From Shewanella cutis (GTDB lineage: Bacteria; Pseudomonadota; Gammaproteobacteria; Enterobacterales; Shewanellaceae), in assembly GCF_022410515.1 (NCBI RefSeq), contig NZ_JACSDI010000008.1:124001-188000 (forward strand): a stretch of DNA of 64,000 nucleotides, written 5' to 3'. Positions 8,427 through 17,309 of the stretch are shown one piece after another. Below the pieces are notes generated by a model. The model did no database searches. It had not been told where the DNA came from and saw nothing but the letters and a program-made list of their open reading frames with translations. Position 1 is the stretch's first letter. Every line of letters begins with the position of its first letter. The translations under genes were made by a program, and so were the position numbers.

Positions 8427-9159
8427 GCTCTACGCTCCAGTGCCAATGGGATAAACAACCAGCAATGTTTTGTGAGGTGGCTAACGCATGGATTAACATC
8501 CCGTAGGACAGTGGAGGAATGTTTTGTTGTTGTGCTTGGGCCAACTGGCTGAGTGTGAGTTTGACCGGCGCAGTATGGCTGGCAGGCGCGAGGGTAAAAC
8601 CTAAGGCTAAAGGGAGTTCATACTCTTGGGTAAACTCATCGTATACCGGTGGCACAGGATCATCGCCAAAGACCAGTAATAGCGGCTCGGCGGATTGATG
8701 CAACTGGGCGAAAGCTTCCACCATGGCTTGGGAAAGGGTTTCAGTGCCCGCGGCAACCGAGGTCGAAGGGGCGGTGTTATTGGTTAAAATACCAAAAATA
8801 CCGCTGCCAGTGTTGTGCACTGATTGACTAAAACCTAAGGGCGAAAGCGGTTGCTTAGCGATAATTTCTTCGAGCAAGCCAATAGTACGGTGCAGCTCGC
8901 CGTGGCGAGAAGCAAATATCGAACGGCAGTTTGGGGGCGTATCGCATTGAAAACTCACATCCAACATCATTTTTGTTAAACGACTAAAGCGCCTGCGCTG
9001 CATGGCTGGCACTTGGGGAAGGGTTGGAGAGATTCCATCGGTGAGATCATGCTCTTTGGTCGTTTCAGCCGAGTGCTTGCACCAAGTTTGCCAGTCATCA
9101 TGCTGCTGATACTTTGGAGACCATGCGCCCCAAGAGAGGATGCTGAATCTGAGTTGCAC
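8419..9159 (-). CDS. Beta-ketoacyl synthase-like protein (N-terminal KS domain, chain-length-factor type)
   Basis: A 246-residue protein resembling the stand-alone N-terminal ketosynthase-like domain seen in aryl polyene clusters (FASRHGELHRTIGLLEEI, then SPLGFSQSVHNTGSGIF). The second half of a normal KS is absent and there is no DTACSSS-type active-site Cys motif, so it is probably a non-catalytic chain-length-factor partner of a true KS elsewhere. The GTG start at 9159 has a GAGG eight bases upstream. It is the first gene of the leftward operon; no upstream cluster gene is visible within the next 369 bases. Confidence 0.75.
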   Translation of the reverse strand: MQLRFSILSWGAWSPKYQQHDDWQTWCKHSAETTKEHDLTDGISPTLPQVPAMQRRRFSRLTKMMLDVSFQCDTPPNCRSIFASRHGELHRTIGLLEEIIAKQPLSPLGFSQSVHNTGSGIFGILTNNTAPSTSVAAGTETLSQAMVEAFAQLHQSAEPLLLVFGDDPVPPVYDEFTQEYELPLALGFTLAPASHTAPVKLTLSQLAQAQQQNIPPLSYGMLIHALATSQNIAGCLSHWHWSVEHG

Positions 9160-9465
9160 TACTTTGCCTCGACACGATTTAAAGCTGTCTTAGTTATCCC
9201 TAACTAAGCAAAAATACTAATGAATTGATTGGCTTATCGCTGTTTGTTCGTTGGATTAACGAACACAATTCCCCCATTTATCGAACTGCGCATTCTACAC
9301 TAAGTCCTTAGTTTTAATGAAGTCATTTGCATACCTGAGGTTAATAAAATGCAATGGGATAGCGATTTGTCACGGTTGGATAACATAGTTTTCAGGTCGG
9401 GGAGTGAGAAGGGGGCAGTGTAGACTAAGTTGCTTAACGCCAGTTGAACAGACAACGAGATCATA
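9160..9465. other. Intergenic region upstream of the polyene operon
   Basis: Together with the terminator that follows, about 370 bases without a credible gene separate the first polyene gene (reading left) from the DUF3014 gene (whose 3' end is at 9529). It must contain the promoter of the leftward operon. It is AT-rich in the part nearest the operon and has short repeats of TTAG/CTAA type, but I could not identify a convincing -35/-10 pair or operator. Confidence 0.4.
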
Positions 9466-9496
9466 AATAAACAGGCGCTTGAGGCGCCTGTTTATT
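9466..9496 (-). terminator. Rho-independent terminator of the DUF3014 gene
   Basis: A perfect 13-bp inverted repeat (AATAAACAGGCGC at 9466-9478 and its complement at 9484-9496) with a 5-base loop lies about 30 bases past the DUF3014 stop. A/T-rich ends on both arms give U-runs in either direction. Confidence 0.8.
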
Positions 9497-9528
9497 ATTT
9501 ATGCTGTAACAACGGATTGGATATCAAG

Positions 9529-10422
9529 CTATTGTGCGAGCTGATTTTCCATTTTACGCAGCGCAGCTTTCACTTTGCGGGTGTTCTCAGGGCCCATACG
9601 GACAAGCAATTTTTGGGCGCTGGGCAAGGCTTCTAAATTGGGATCGACGAAGCGATAGTTTACGCTAATTGAACTCAGTTCTATGGGTTCTTCAATGATA
9701 GGTGCTGCAAGCATTACCTTAATCGCTTGTAGCATTCTGTCATTGAATTTGGCGTTGCTATAACCCAGTTCAGCAAAGGCCTCATCAAACAGCGGCGTGA
9801 GTTGCTTGTAGGTGTGCATTAAACTTTGCTGATCCATATTAGCTATCACGGTCGCGTAGGCATCGTATCTGTGGTAACTCTCTGGATTTAAATACACTTT
9901 GTTAGTAATTTCAGACACAGTAAATAGCTTTTCAGGGCCTTTCACTGGGCTGACTTTGCGGGTGAGCTCGCCCTGAGCCAAGTTATCGACAAAGACCACA
10001 AACTGACGGATCAGATCTTGATTGACTAAGGATGATCCAACGACATTGTTATTGATGATCGCCAGCGCTTTTTGATGCACAAAAGCATCGCTCTCAGGCA
10101 AGCTTGGTACGATTTCAGCGGGCACTTGAGGCTCCACAGGTGTAACAGTTGTGTCTGTGGGTGTTGTGACAGCAGGTGTCTCGCTGACCTCTGTTGTCGT
10201 TTCAGGTTCAGGGGGTGTTTCCAGAGTGAGTGGTTCAGAAGACGGAGGCTCTGGCAGCACTATCGGTGCATTAGGAATGAGCTTGGGTGAGTCATCTTTA
10301 CTGTAGTAGTAATAACCTGCCGCAGAGAGCAGGATGACGAGCACAATCGCAATCAATGCAAAGCGATTACTGCTAGAGGAGGTCTCTTGAGGTGTAATTC
10401 TATCATCTTGATTAACTTGCAT
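9529..10422 (-). CDS. DUF3014 domain-containing membrane-anchored protein
   Basis: A 297-residue protein with one N-terminal transmembrane helix (about residues 22-41, FALIAIVLVILLSAAGYYYY), a Pro/Glu/Thr-rich linker (about 50-105) and a C-terminal helical domain that I associate with DUF3014 (VFVDNLAQGELTRKVSPV and VNYRFVDPNLEALPSAQKLLVRMGPEN). Function is unknown. The layout implies a cytoplasmic N-terminus and a periplasmic C-terminal domain on a flexible stalk. A good Shine-Dalgarno (AAGGATG) precedes the ATG. It is a stand-alone gene between its own terminator and recG. Confidence 0.8.
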   Translation of the reverse strand: MQVNQDDRITPQETSSSSNRFALIAIVLVILLSAAGYYYYSKDDSPKLIPNAPIVLPEPPSSEPLTLETPPEPETTTEVSETPAVTTPTDTTVTPVEPQVPAEIVPSLPESDAFVHQKALAIINNNVVGSSLVNQDLIRQFVVFVDNLAQGELTRKVSPVKGPEKLFTVSEITNKVYLNPESYHRYDAYATVIANMDQQSLMHTYKQLTPLFDEAFAELGYSNAKFNDRMLQAIKVMLAAPIIEEPIELSSISVNYRFVDPNLEALPSAQKLLVRMGPENTRKVKAALRKMENQLAQ

Positions 10423-10600
10423 TTTACATCCTTCGCTTCAGTGTCAAGGTAACGTGGTGAATATCATAGTGCTAACATTAAAGTGCAAGTGCCGCCTTGG
10501 TTCAGGTTGCAAGTTTATTTTGCAAGTTTACACGCGCTTGTCCATAGAGGTTAGCTGAACAGTTTGAATTTATTTTACCTTGAAGGGGTTAGCTTAAGGT

Positions 10601-12691
10601 TTAGGCTTGAACATATTGTTGCCTGTGTCCAAGCCAACGATGAATAATGGCATCAACCGCATCGGGTGCTTGTGACATCACATGATTCGCAAGCTTTTGG
10701 ATATGTGGTATAAGCGCTTGATCTCGAACTAAATCAGCTATCTTAAGCTCGGCTAGCCCTGTTTGCTTAGTGCCTAATACTTCGCCGGGACCACGTATCT
10801 CTAAGTCTTTCTGTGCAATAACAAAACCATCATTACTCTGCCGCAGTACATTCAACCGCTGACTTGCGGTTTGACTCAATGGCACCTTGTAGAGTAACAC
10901 ACAATGACTGGCTACGGCACCGCGCCCTACGCGCCCGCGCAGTTGATGCAGCTGTGCAAGCCCCAATCGCTCGGGGTTTTCGATAATCATTAAGCTGGAG
11001 TTAGGGACATCTACGCCGACTTCAATGACTGTCGTTGCCACCAATAAATTGATGGTTCCCGCTTTAAAGTCCGCCATAATCTTTTGCTTTTCAGCACTTT
11101 TCATCCTGCCATGTACTAAACCTATCGTCAGTTCTGGTAGCGCTTGGTGCAATTCTTCAGCGGTATCTTCGGCTGCTTGACACTCGAGCACTTCGGACTC
11201 TTCAATCAAGGTACAGACCCAATAGGCTTGGCGCTTGTCCGTGATCACGCTGTTGCGGACGCGTTCGAGTACTTCATTACGGCGCGAATCGGGAATGGCG
11301 ACTGTGGTAACGGGCGTGCGTCCCGGCGGTAGCTCATCAATAATCGAGGTGTCGAGGTCTGCGTAGGCTGTCATGGCTAACGTCCGTGGGATCGGGGTGG
11401 CCGTCATGATCAATTGATGGGGATGAAAACCTTGGTTGATGCCTTTCTCCCTGAGTCCCATGCGCTGGTGGACGCCAAATCTGTGCTGTTCGTCGATGAT
11501 GATCAAGGCGAGCTTGTGGAAGATAACCTGCTGCTGAAAAATGGCGTGGGTGCCGATCACCATTTGGGCGGCGCCAGATTCAATATCCGCTAAAGATTGC
11601 GCGCGAGCTTTACCTTTAAGCTTACCTGCAAGCCATCCGACTTTTAATCCCAGAGGTTCAAACCACGCGGCAAAGTTTGCCGCATGTTGCTCAGCGAGTA
11701 ACTCGGTTGGGGCCATCATGGCCACTTGATAGCCGTTTTCAATCGCTTGCAGGGCGGCGAGGGCGGCGACTAAGGTTTTACCAGAGCCAACATCACCCTG
11801 CACTAAGCGCATCATGGGGTGCGGTTGTGCTAAATCTTTACCTATCTCGGCAACGACACGTTGCTGCGCGCCAGTGGGTTTAAAGGGTAGCGAGGCGAGA
11901 AAAGGGTTTAGTAATTGCCCCGTGGCATGCATGGTTACAGCGGCGTCGAGGTTACTGCGTTGCCTGAGACGAAGCATGCTCAGGTTGTGAGCGAGTAATT
12001 CTTCCTGCACCAGTCGCTGCTGCGCGGGGTGTTGACCAAGCTCTAAATCAAATTGTGAAATCCCCGCATGGGGGCGATGCAGGGTTTGCAGCGCCTGTTT
12101 TAGGCTCATGTTGTTTGGCTGCAAATGGGCGGGTAATAACTCGGTCAAGCCGCCATCTTCTAATAATTCAAGTGCCTGTTCGGTGAGCTTAATCCAACTC
12201 GCCTGTTTTAAGCCCTCGGTGGTGGGATAAATCGGCGTAAGTGTATCGCTTAGGTGAATATCCTCACCCGGATAGACGATTTTATATTCGGGGTGGACTA
12301 TTTCCGCTTGATGATTGCCGCGGCGAATTTCGCCATAGGCGCGGATCATTAACCCGTTTTGCATCGCATTGCGCTGCGCCATTGAAAAGTTAAAAAAGCG
12401 CAGGCTCATACTGCCAGTATTGTCACGCACATTGCAGACTAGCATGCGTTTACGACCTTGAAGGATTTGAGTCGACTGGATTTCGGCCTCAATGGTGCCG
12501 TAATTTCCGGGCATGAGTGCGGCGATGGGGTAGATTTGCGTGCGGTCTTCGTAGCGCAGGGGTAAGTGAAACAGCAGATCTTGTACTGTTGTGATGCCGA
12601 GTTTGGCGAGTTTTTCCGCGACTCTTTTGGCGACACCCTTGAGTTCGTTGATCGGAACAAGATCCAATTGCTGCAAGTCGTTAGCACTCAA
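10601..12691 (-). CDS. recG: ATP-dependent DNA helicase RecG
   Basis: A 696-residue protein, close to the usual RecG length of about 690. The N-terminal wedge/OB region begins with a LKGVAKRVAEKLAKLGI-type helix-hairpin-helix, followed by the SF2 helicase core: Walker A QGDVGSGKT, DEQH box, motif III TATPIPRT and motif VI QLRGRVGRG. RecG remodels stalled replication forks and branch-migrates Holliday junctions. An in-frame stop directly precedes the TTG at 12691, so translation must begin there or at a later TTG. A rare start codon suits a low-abundance repair helicase. Confidence 0.97.
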   Translation of the reverse strand: MSANDLQQLDLVPINELKGVAKRVAEKLAKLGITTVQDLLFHLPLRYEDRTQIYPIAALMPGNYGTIEAEIQSTQILQGRKRMLVCNVRDNTGSMSLRFFNFSMAQRNAMQNGLMIRAYGEIRRGNHQAEIVHPEYKIVYPGEDIHLSDTLTPIYPTTEGLKQASWIKLTEQALELLEDGGLTELLPAHLQPNNMSLKQALQTLHRPHAGISQFDLELGQHPAQQRLVQEELLAHNLSMLRLRQRSNLDAAVTMHATGQLLNPFLASLPFKPTGAQQRVVAEIGKDLAQPHPMMRLVQGDVGSGKTLVAALAALQAIENGYQVAMMAPTELLAEQHAANFAAWFEPLGLKVGWLAGKLKGKARAQSLADIESGAAQMVIGTHAIFQQQVIFHKLALIIIDEQHRFGVHQRMGLREKGINQGFHPHQLIMTATPIPRTLAMTAYADLDTSIIDELPPGRTPVTTVAIPDSRRNEVLERVRNSVITDKRQAYWVCTLIEESEVLECQAAEDTAEELHQALPELTIGLVHGRMKSAEKQKIMADFKAGTINLLVATTVIEVGVDVPNSSLMIIENPERLGLAQLHQLRGRVGRGAVASHCVLLYKVPLSQTASQRLNVLRQSNDGFVIAQKDLEIRGPGEVLGTKQTGLAELKIADLVRDQALIPHIQKLANHVMSQAPDAVDAIIHRWLGHRQQYVQA

Positions 12692-13185
12692 TCACTGTGA
12701 ATTTATACATATACTAACAGAGAATATGCGTAAGGCAATCTTAGGGTTTATTAACTCAAGCTAAACATTCTGATTCATTACTAAACACTCGTGAGGGGCG
12801 CTTGCATGTCTAGTTTAGTTCATAGTTTGCAATTTGATTATTTTAGACTTTCATTAAATTTTAATGTTACAGAGGACGCTAGCGAAATAACAATTCTTCA
12901 ATAATGAGAATGCCAGAATGTTATTTTTCAAATAAAGGTAACACTTATATAGCCATAGGTTAATCTTTAAAATTAAGGTGTTAAATGTTAGCTATTCGTG
13001 AGTATGTTTTAACTATAACCTGACAGTGGTCACAAAAAATGACTTTGTGTCATGAAATGTAAATAGGGTTACAAAATTTATTCAAGCTATAGGTTAATTT
13101 AGAATTGTAAAGTGATTGGATGTTGTTGGTATATGACTAATTTTATTAATCATGTAAATTATTTAATAGTAATAGGGTAATTTTG
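12692..13185 (+). promoter_or_regulatory. Long AT-rich regulatory region upstream of the DMSO-reductase-like operon
   Basis: About 490 bases without a gene between divergent recG and the respiratory operon. It contains two dyads: C-TGAC-AGTG-GTCA-C at 13020-13033 and ATGAC-TTTGT-GTCAT at 13039-13053. The first has the geometry of an FNR/CRP-family site (two inverted half-sites around 4 bases). A related dyad lies upstream of the Crp/Fnr-type gene at 23660. The promoter elements themselves are not clear by eye. Confidence 0.5.
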
Positions 13186-13848
13186 ATGAGCAAATCCTCA
13201 TTTGATTATGAACTATATGCAGGTGCTGGGTCCATGCTTGGATCATTAATTTATAATTATCCTAATGATATCGAGCTTATTAATCAGCTTAAAACGGATG
13301 AATTTGCTCAAGCATGGCCACGCTTTGATAACAGTACTCTCGAAGAAACATCTATCTCAAAATTAGATAGTTATCTAAATGCTTGGCAAGCAACCGATGC
13401 CGAATTGACGGAGTTACAATTAGACTTTGGTCAGTTATTTATTGGCCCTAACAGCCTTAAAGCGGTGCCGTGGGGATCATTTTATCTGTCCAGCACAAGG
13501 CTGCTAAATGATAAAAGTACATTAGAGTTATCCAAGTTTTATGACAGTGTTGGGATTAAACTTGAGTGCCGAGCAAATGAGCCTATTGATCATTTTGCAT
13601 TCTATATGCAAACACTAGGCTATATGTTAAATAATTTACATGATGATATGAATTACCTGCAAAATTTGCGTCATATCGACATTTTACTAAAAAAGCATTT
13701 ATTGCCTTGGTCTGATCAATTTTTGAATAATTTATTGGCTGCTGCCAACACTGATTTTTATCAGGCCATTGCCGGGCTTTCCAAAGTTTATCTTGATAAT
13801 TTAACCATGATGATAGAACGCATTATGATGGCAAACAATCTAAAATAA
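13186..13848 (+). CDS. TorD/DmsD-family molybdoenzyme maturation chaperone
   Basis: A 220-residue mostly helical cytoplasmic protein. The segment DFGQLFIGPNSLKAVPWGSFYLSS matches the TorD-family signature (Y/F-x-x-LF-x-GP followed by PW-x-S-x-Y), and PIDHFAFYMQTLGYML matches the second conserved block (E/P-x-DH-x-x-x-E-L-x-F-M). These chaperones bind the Tat signal of a Mo enzyme and assist cofactor insertion; the client here is very probably the catalytic subunit at 17310. AGGG lies about 9 bases before the ATG at 13186. It is the first gene of the operon. Confidence 0.85.
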   Translation: MSKSSFDYELYAGAGSMLGSLIYNYPNDIELINQLKTDEFAQAWPRFDNSTLEETSISKLDSYLNAWQATDAELTELQLDFGQLFIGPNSLKAVPWGSFYLSSTRLLNDKSTLELSKFYDSVGIKLECRANEPIDHFAFYMQTLGYMLNNLHDDMNYLQNLRHIDILLKKHLLPWSDQFLNNLLAAANTDFYQAIAGLSKVYLDNLTMMIERIMMANNLK

Positions 13849-13863
13849 CATTAGGTTAATTTG

Positions 13864-14331
13864 ATGAGTTTATTGTCCACAGTGAATGTTCAATATGCTA
13901 AGTCAATACTCTCCAATCGATTATCAATTAGCATATGTGCCCATTCGGAGATTGTTGATCTTTTTAAAGGGGCGACGACGATATCGAGTATTAGCAGTCT
14001 CATTTCCATGTCGGTATTTAATGAAATGGATAGCGCTAGATTGGATGAATTAATTCAATCGCCAGACATTCCCCTGGATGATGAAAGTTTTACCCAGTGT
14101 TTACTGTTTGTTGCTAATGATGTTGTAAATACTGTGTTGATAACCGCAAAGATTGAACAAGCACAGCAGTTGATTATTTCAATGATCAATGTTTGGTTGG
14201 AAATTAATAAGCAAGGAGCTGTAACCGCTCAAAAACCTAACCTGTATCAAGCATTGTTAGTTGCGTCGAGTGTATTTGCACAGATTAATAAAAACGTATC
14301 ATCCTCAGTCAAAAATATGCTTGCAAGATAA
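13864..14331 (+). CDS. Small protein of unknown function in the Dms-like operon (DmsH-like position)
   Basis: A 155-residue protein with no signal peptide, no membrane segment and no Cys motif beyond two isolated Cys. It looks helical with an acidic middle. It begins 15 bases after the chaperone gene and is followed 63 bases later by the decaheme cytochrome. Shewanella dms operons carry a second small protein besides the TorD-type one (called DmsH), and this could be its counterpart; that equivalence is by position, not by recognised sequence. Cytoplasmic assistance in maturation is the simplest guess. Confidence 0.6.
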   Translation: MSLLSTVNVQYAKSILSNRLSISICAHSEIVDLFKGATTISSISSLISMSVFNEMDSARLDELIQSPDIPLDDESFTQCLLFVANDVVNTVLITAKIEQAQQLIISMINVWLEINKQGAVTAQKPNLYQALLVASSVFAQINKNVSSSVKNMLAR

Positions 14332-14394
14332 ACCATGTAAACGGTTGTTTGCTGCTATTTTTGGTAAAAATCAATATTTGGATTGTATTTTAAT

Positions 14395-15309
14395 ATGAAA
14401 AAAATACTTTTAGTACAGCTATTATTTATTAGCACTTTTTTCCTGCCATCGCTTACCTTTGCAGCAGAAAACCTAGAGTCATTATTAATTAAGAAGTTTG
14501 AAGAGAAGCAATACTCTAAGAGTGGTGCAGATACCTGCCTCACCTGCCATAAAAAAGATGAAAAGGTGAGCAGTTTTTTAAACTCAGCCCATGGCGTATC
14601 TAATCAAAAAGGGCCGATGGCAGGATTACAGTGTGAAACCTGTCACGGGCCACAGGGTAAGCATCGTGGAAAAAATGAACCAATGATCACCTTTGGTGAG
14701 CAAGGAAATATTGATATCAATAAACAAAATGGTATTTGTTTATCTTGCCATAAAAATGAGATGCAAAGTGATTGGCATAATGCAGCCCATCAGCAACAAG
14801 CTTGCAGTAGTTGCCATAATATTCACGCAGAGGTGGATCCTATATTGGCAAACGCAGTAAGCCAAAATAAAGTGTGTGCCGATTGCCACCAAGCAGAAAG
14901 TCATCAGACATTAATGCGTTCATCACACCCGCTAACAAATGGGCAAATGACTTGTACTGCATGTCATGGAGCACATGGCACAATTAATGATGTTGATTTG
15001 ATAAAAAATAATATTAACCAAACCTGTTATACCTGCCATGCGGATAAAAGAGGGCCACTGCTTTGGGAGCATGCCCCCGTCGTTGATGATTGCACCCATT
15101 GCCATAATGCTCACGGAAGTGTGAATGACAATTTATTAAAGACCAGAGCGCCATTGTTATGTCAGCAATGCCATAACGGTAATCCCCATGCTGCTGTGGA
15201 TCAAGGCATTGCCGGCACGAATGTATTTAATAGTTCAGGTAGTTGTTTAAATTGCCACAATCAAATACACGGTTCAAATCATCCTTCTGGCAATAAGTTA
15301 CTGAAGTAA
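14395..15309 (+). CDS. dmsE: Periplasmic decaheme cytochrome c, MtrA/DmsE family
   Basis: A 304-residue secreted cytochrome. The signal peptide covers about residues 1-24 (hydrophobic LLVQLLFISTFFLPSLTF, then AA). I count ten CXXCH heme motifs: CLTCH, CETCH, CLSCH, CSSCH, CADCH, CTACH, CYTCH, CTHCH, CQQCH and CLNCH. Ten hemes and about 300 residues are characteristic of MtrA/DmsE, which sit inside an MtrB-type porin and pass electrons across the outer membrane. The ATG at 14395 is preferred to an in-frame TTG four codons upstream because it starts a clean signal peptide. The porin gene follows after 11 bases. Confidence 0.93.
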   Translation: MKKILLVQLLFISTFFLPSLTFAAENLESLLIKKFEEKQYSKSGADTCLTCHKKDEKVSSFLNSAHGVSNQKGPMAGLQCETCHGPQGKHRGKNEPMITFGEQGNIDINKQNGICLSCHKNEMQSDWHNAAHQQQACSSCHNIHAEVDPILANAVSQNKVCADCHQAESHQTLMRSSHPLTNGQMTCTACHGAHGTINDVDLIKNNINQTCYTCHADKRGPLLWEHAPVVDDCTHCHNAHGSVNDNLLKTRAPLLCQQCHNGNPHAAVDQGIAGTNVFNSSGSCLNCHNQIHGSNHPSGNKLLK

Positions 15310-15320
15310 TGGAGTGAGTA

Positions 15321-17291
15321 ATGAAGTTAAGTAAAACGACAATTGCTTTAGCGATGGCAGGATTTTGCTTTCAGGCATATGCGCTTGACACGACATTTGT
15401 GAATGAAGAACCGCAATTAGTTGATATTAAAAATTGGACATGTAAACAATGTTCAGAAAAAACGATGTCAGGCAATATGCAAGTTGGTGTTGCCCATACC
15501 GATAGTGACAATAAGCGTACACTTAATAGCTTGGGGACGACAGCTGGCCTTGATGCACTTGTTGATGCGAATGTCAAAATGCGCACAGGTAGTCAGCAAC
15601 TGCATGCTAAAGCCTATATGACAGATCCTAATATAGCCTATGGTCAGGTCAGTATTGGTGAATATGGCTTATATCGTGCGAGTGTCTTTGGATCTACAAA
15701 ATTCCAACAAGATGCGAACAATGCTTATTCGGCTCAATACATCGATCAGAATGGGTTGATCACAAATAAAGCTTATCGTGATGATTTATACAAACAAAGG
15801 GATGAGTTTGGTTTTAAAGTTGACCTAGAGTTCAATTTGTTTGATTTGAATGTGTCTAATGGTATTACCTATAAGTATGACAATGCCTATGGCAACAAGG
15901 CTCTCGGTCTTTTACAGCGGCAAGCACCTTTAAAGCAAAAAGTTCAGAATATCATTAAACCCTATGATACAGAAACGAATACCCTAGATGCCTTTGTGGG
16001 ATTGTCTGGTGAACAATGGCAATTAAAGCTTGATTACAGCGGTTCTTTATTTAGTAATTCAATTGATGCTATAACTGATTTTAATGGAAATCAGTTATAT
16101 GCCGATGCGCCTGATAATGAAAGTCATCAATTGGCAGTAAGCGGTTTTATGCAGCTAGATAACACTTTATTCGCGATGAATGTTGCAAGAGGTGTTCAGC
16201 AACAAGATGATGACTTGCTTTATCATAGCGACAGTGATTATTTAGCTTGGAATGGTAAAGTCGAACTGAGCAACAATCACCTTTCAATTGATCATAGGTT
16301 CAATACTCAATGGAAGGTTAAAGGTGCTTTTGAGTCGAGCTCCAGAGAGCATTCAGGCGCGCGTTACCAATTAGGTGATTATGGGCAAGTTACGCGATTG
16401 CTGGATAAGGAAATTAATAAATACAATCTGAGTACTCAGTATCAGTTTAATCGTGAACTGAAGTCTGAAGTAGGCTTCGAATTAAAAAATACTGTACGCC
16501 AAGATCAAGAGCGTGAAGAGGTTGATGAAAACCAGTTTTGGGTAAAGGCTGATTATCGATTCAACCCTAATCTTAAGTTAAATGCAAAATTGAGTTATCT
16601 GCAACGTGATGGTTCGGCCTACGAGGCCAATCAACTCACCTCAGAGAGTAGCAATGCTATTATCAGGAAGTATTACCTGGCTGATATGGAGGGGGTTGCA
16701 TTTAACTTCGGTGCAAATTACACCTATCAGTTTTTGGATTTTGGTGTCAAAACCCAATACAAATATAATGACTATATACATACTCGCTTAGGATTGACTG
16801 AAAGCACCAGTATCGGGGTGGATGTATATTCAAATGTAACGGTAAATAATCAGCTCAGAATTTATGCCAATGCAGGTGTTGAGCAAATTGATAATAACCA
16901 AAGCAGCGGCTTTGAAAGTGACCTAAATTGGTTAGCAGATACTCAAGACTCTTTTGTCTATGTTGGTGCGGGTGCCATATATCAAGAGTTATTTGATTTG
17001 CCGTTAAGCATTAATATGGATTATCGCTATAGTGAATCAGATAGTCAGAGCCGAATTCAACAGCGAGCGTCTGCTGATTATTTTAATTTTACGCATCAGT
17101 TTGATATTAGTTTAAATTATGAATTATCAAAGTCAGATAGCCTCTCATTGAGTTATCGTTATGAACGTTACTTTGATACTGATGCCGCGAATGTCGATAT
17201 TGATACTATTTTGGGTTTAACCACCCTGGGATTAATGGATAATAACTTTAATGCCCATCAAGTCAGTTTCTTATATAAGAAAAGCTTTTAA
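15321..17291 (+). CDS. dmsF: MtrB/PioB-family outer membrane beta-barrel (DmsF-like)
   Basis: A 656-residue outer membrane protein with a signal peptide ending near ALA-type residues 20-22, then the N-terminal CxxC motif (Cys41-Cys44, TCKQC) that is conserved in Shewanella MtrB-type porins. The rest alternates hydrophobic and polar residues with many aromatic strand ends (KVDLEFNLFDLNVSNG, VSFLYKKSF at the C-terminus ending in Phe), typical of a barrel. It would sheath the decaheme cytochrome and connect it to the surface Mo enzyme. A strong GGAGTGA lies before the ATG. Confidence 0.92.
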   Translation: MKLSKTTIALAMAGFCFQAYALDTTFVNEEPQLVDIKNWTCKQCSEKTMSGNMQVGVAHTDSDNKRTLNSLGTTAGLDALVDANVKMRTGSQQLHAKAYMTDPNIAYGQVSIGEYGLYRASVFGSTKFQQDANNAYSAQYIDQNGLITNKAYRDDLYKQRDEFGFKVDLEFNLFDLNVSNGITYKYDNAYGNKALGLLQRQAPLKQKVQNIIKPYDTETNTLDAFVGLSGEQWQLKLDYSGSLFSNSIDAITDFNGNQLYADAPDNESHQLAVSGFMQLDNTLFAMNVARGVQQQDDDLLYHSDSDYLAWNGKVELSNNHLSIDHRFNTQWKVKGAFESSSREHSGARYQLGDYGQVTRLLDKEINKYNLSTQYQFNRELKSEVGFELKNTVRQDQEREEVDENQFWVKADYRFNPNLKLNAKLSYLQRDGSAYEANQLTSESSNAIIRKYYLADMEGVAFNFGANYTYQFLDFGVKTQYKYNDYIHTRLGLTESTSIGVDVYSNVTVNNQLRIYANAGVEQIDNNQSSGFESDLNWLADTQDSFVYVGAGAIYQELFDLPLSINMDYRYSESDSQSRIQQRASADYFNFTHQFDISLNYELSKSDSLSLSYRYERYFDTDAANVDIDTILGLTTLGLMDNNFNAHQVSFLYKKSF

Positions 17292-17309
17292 ATTTAGGGG
17301 ATGATTCTA

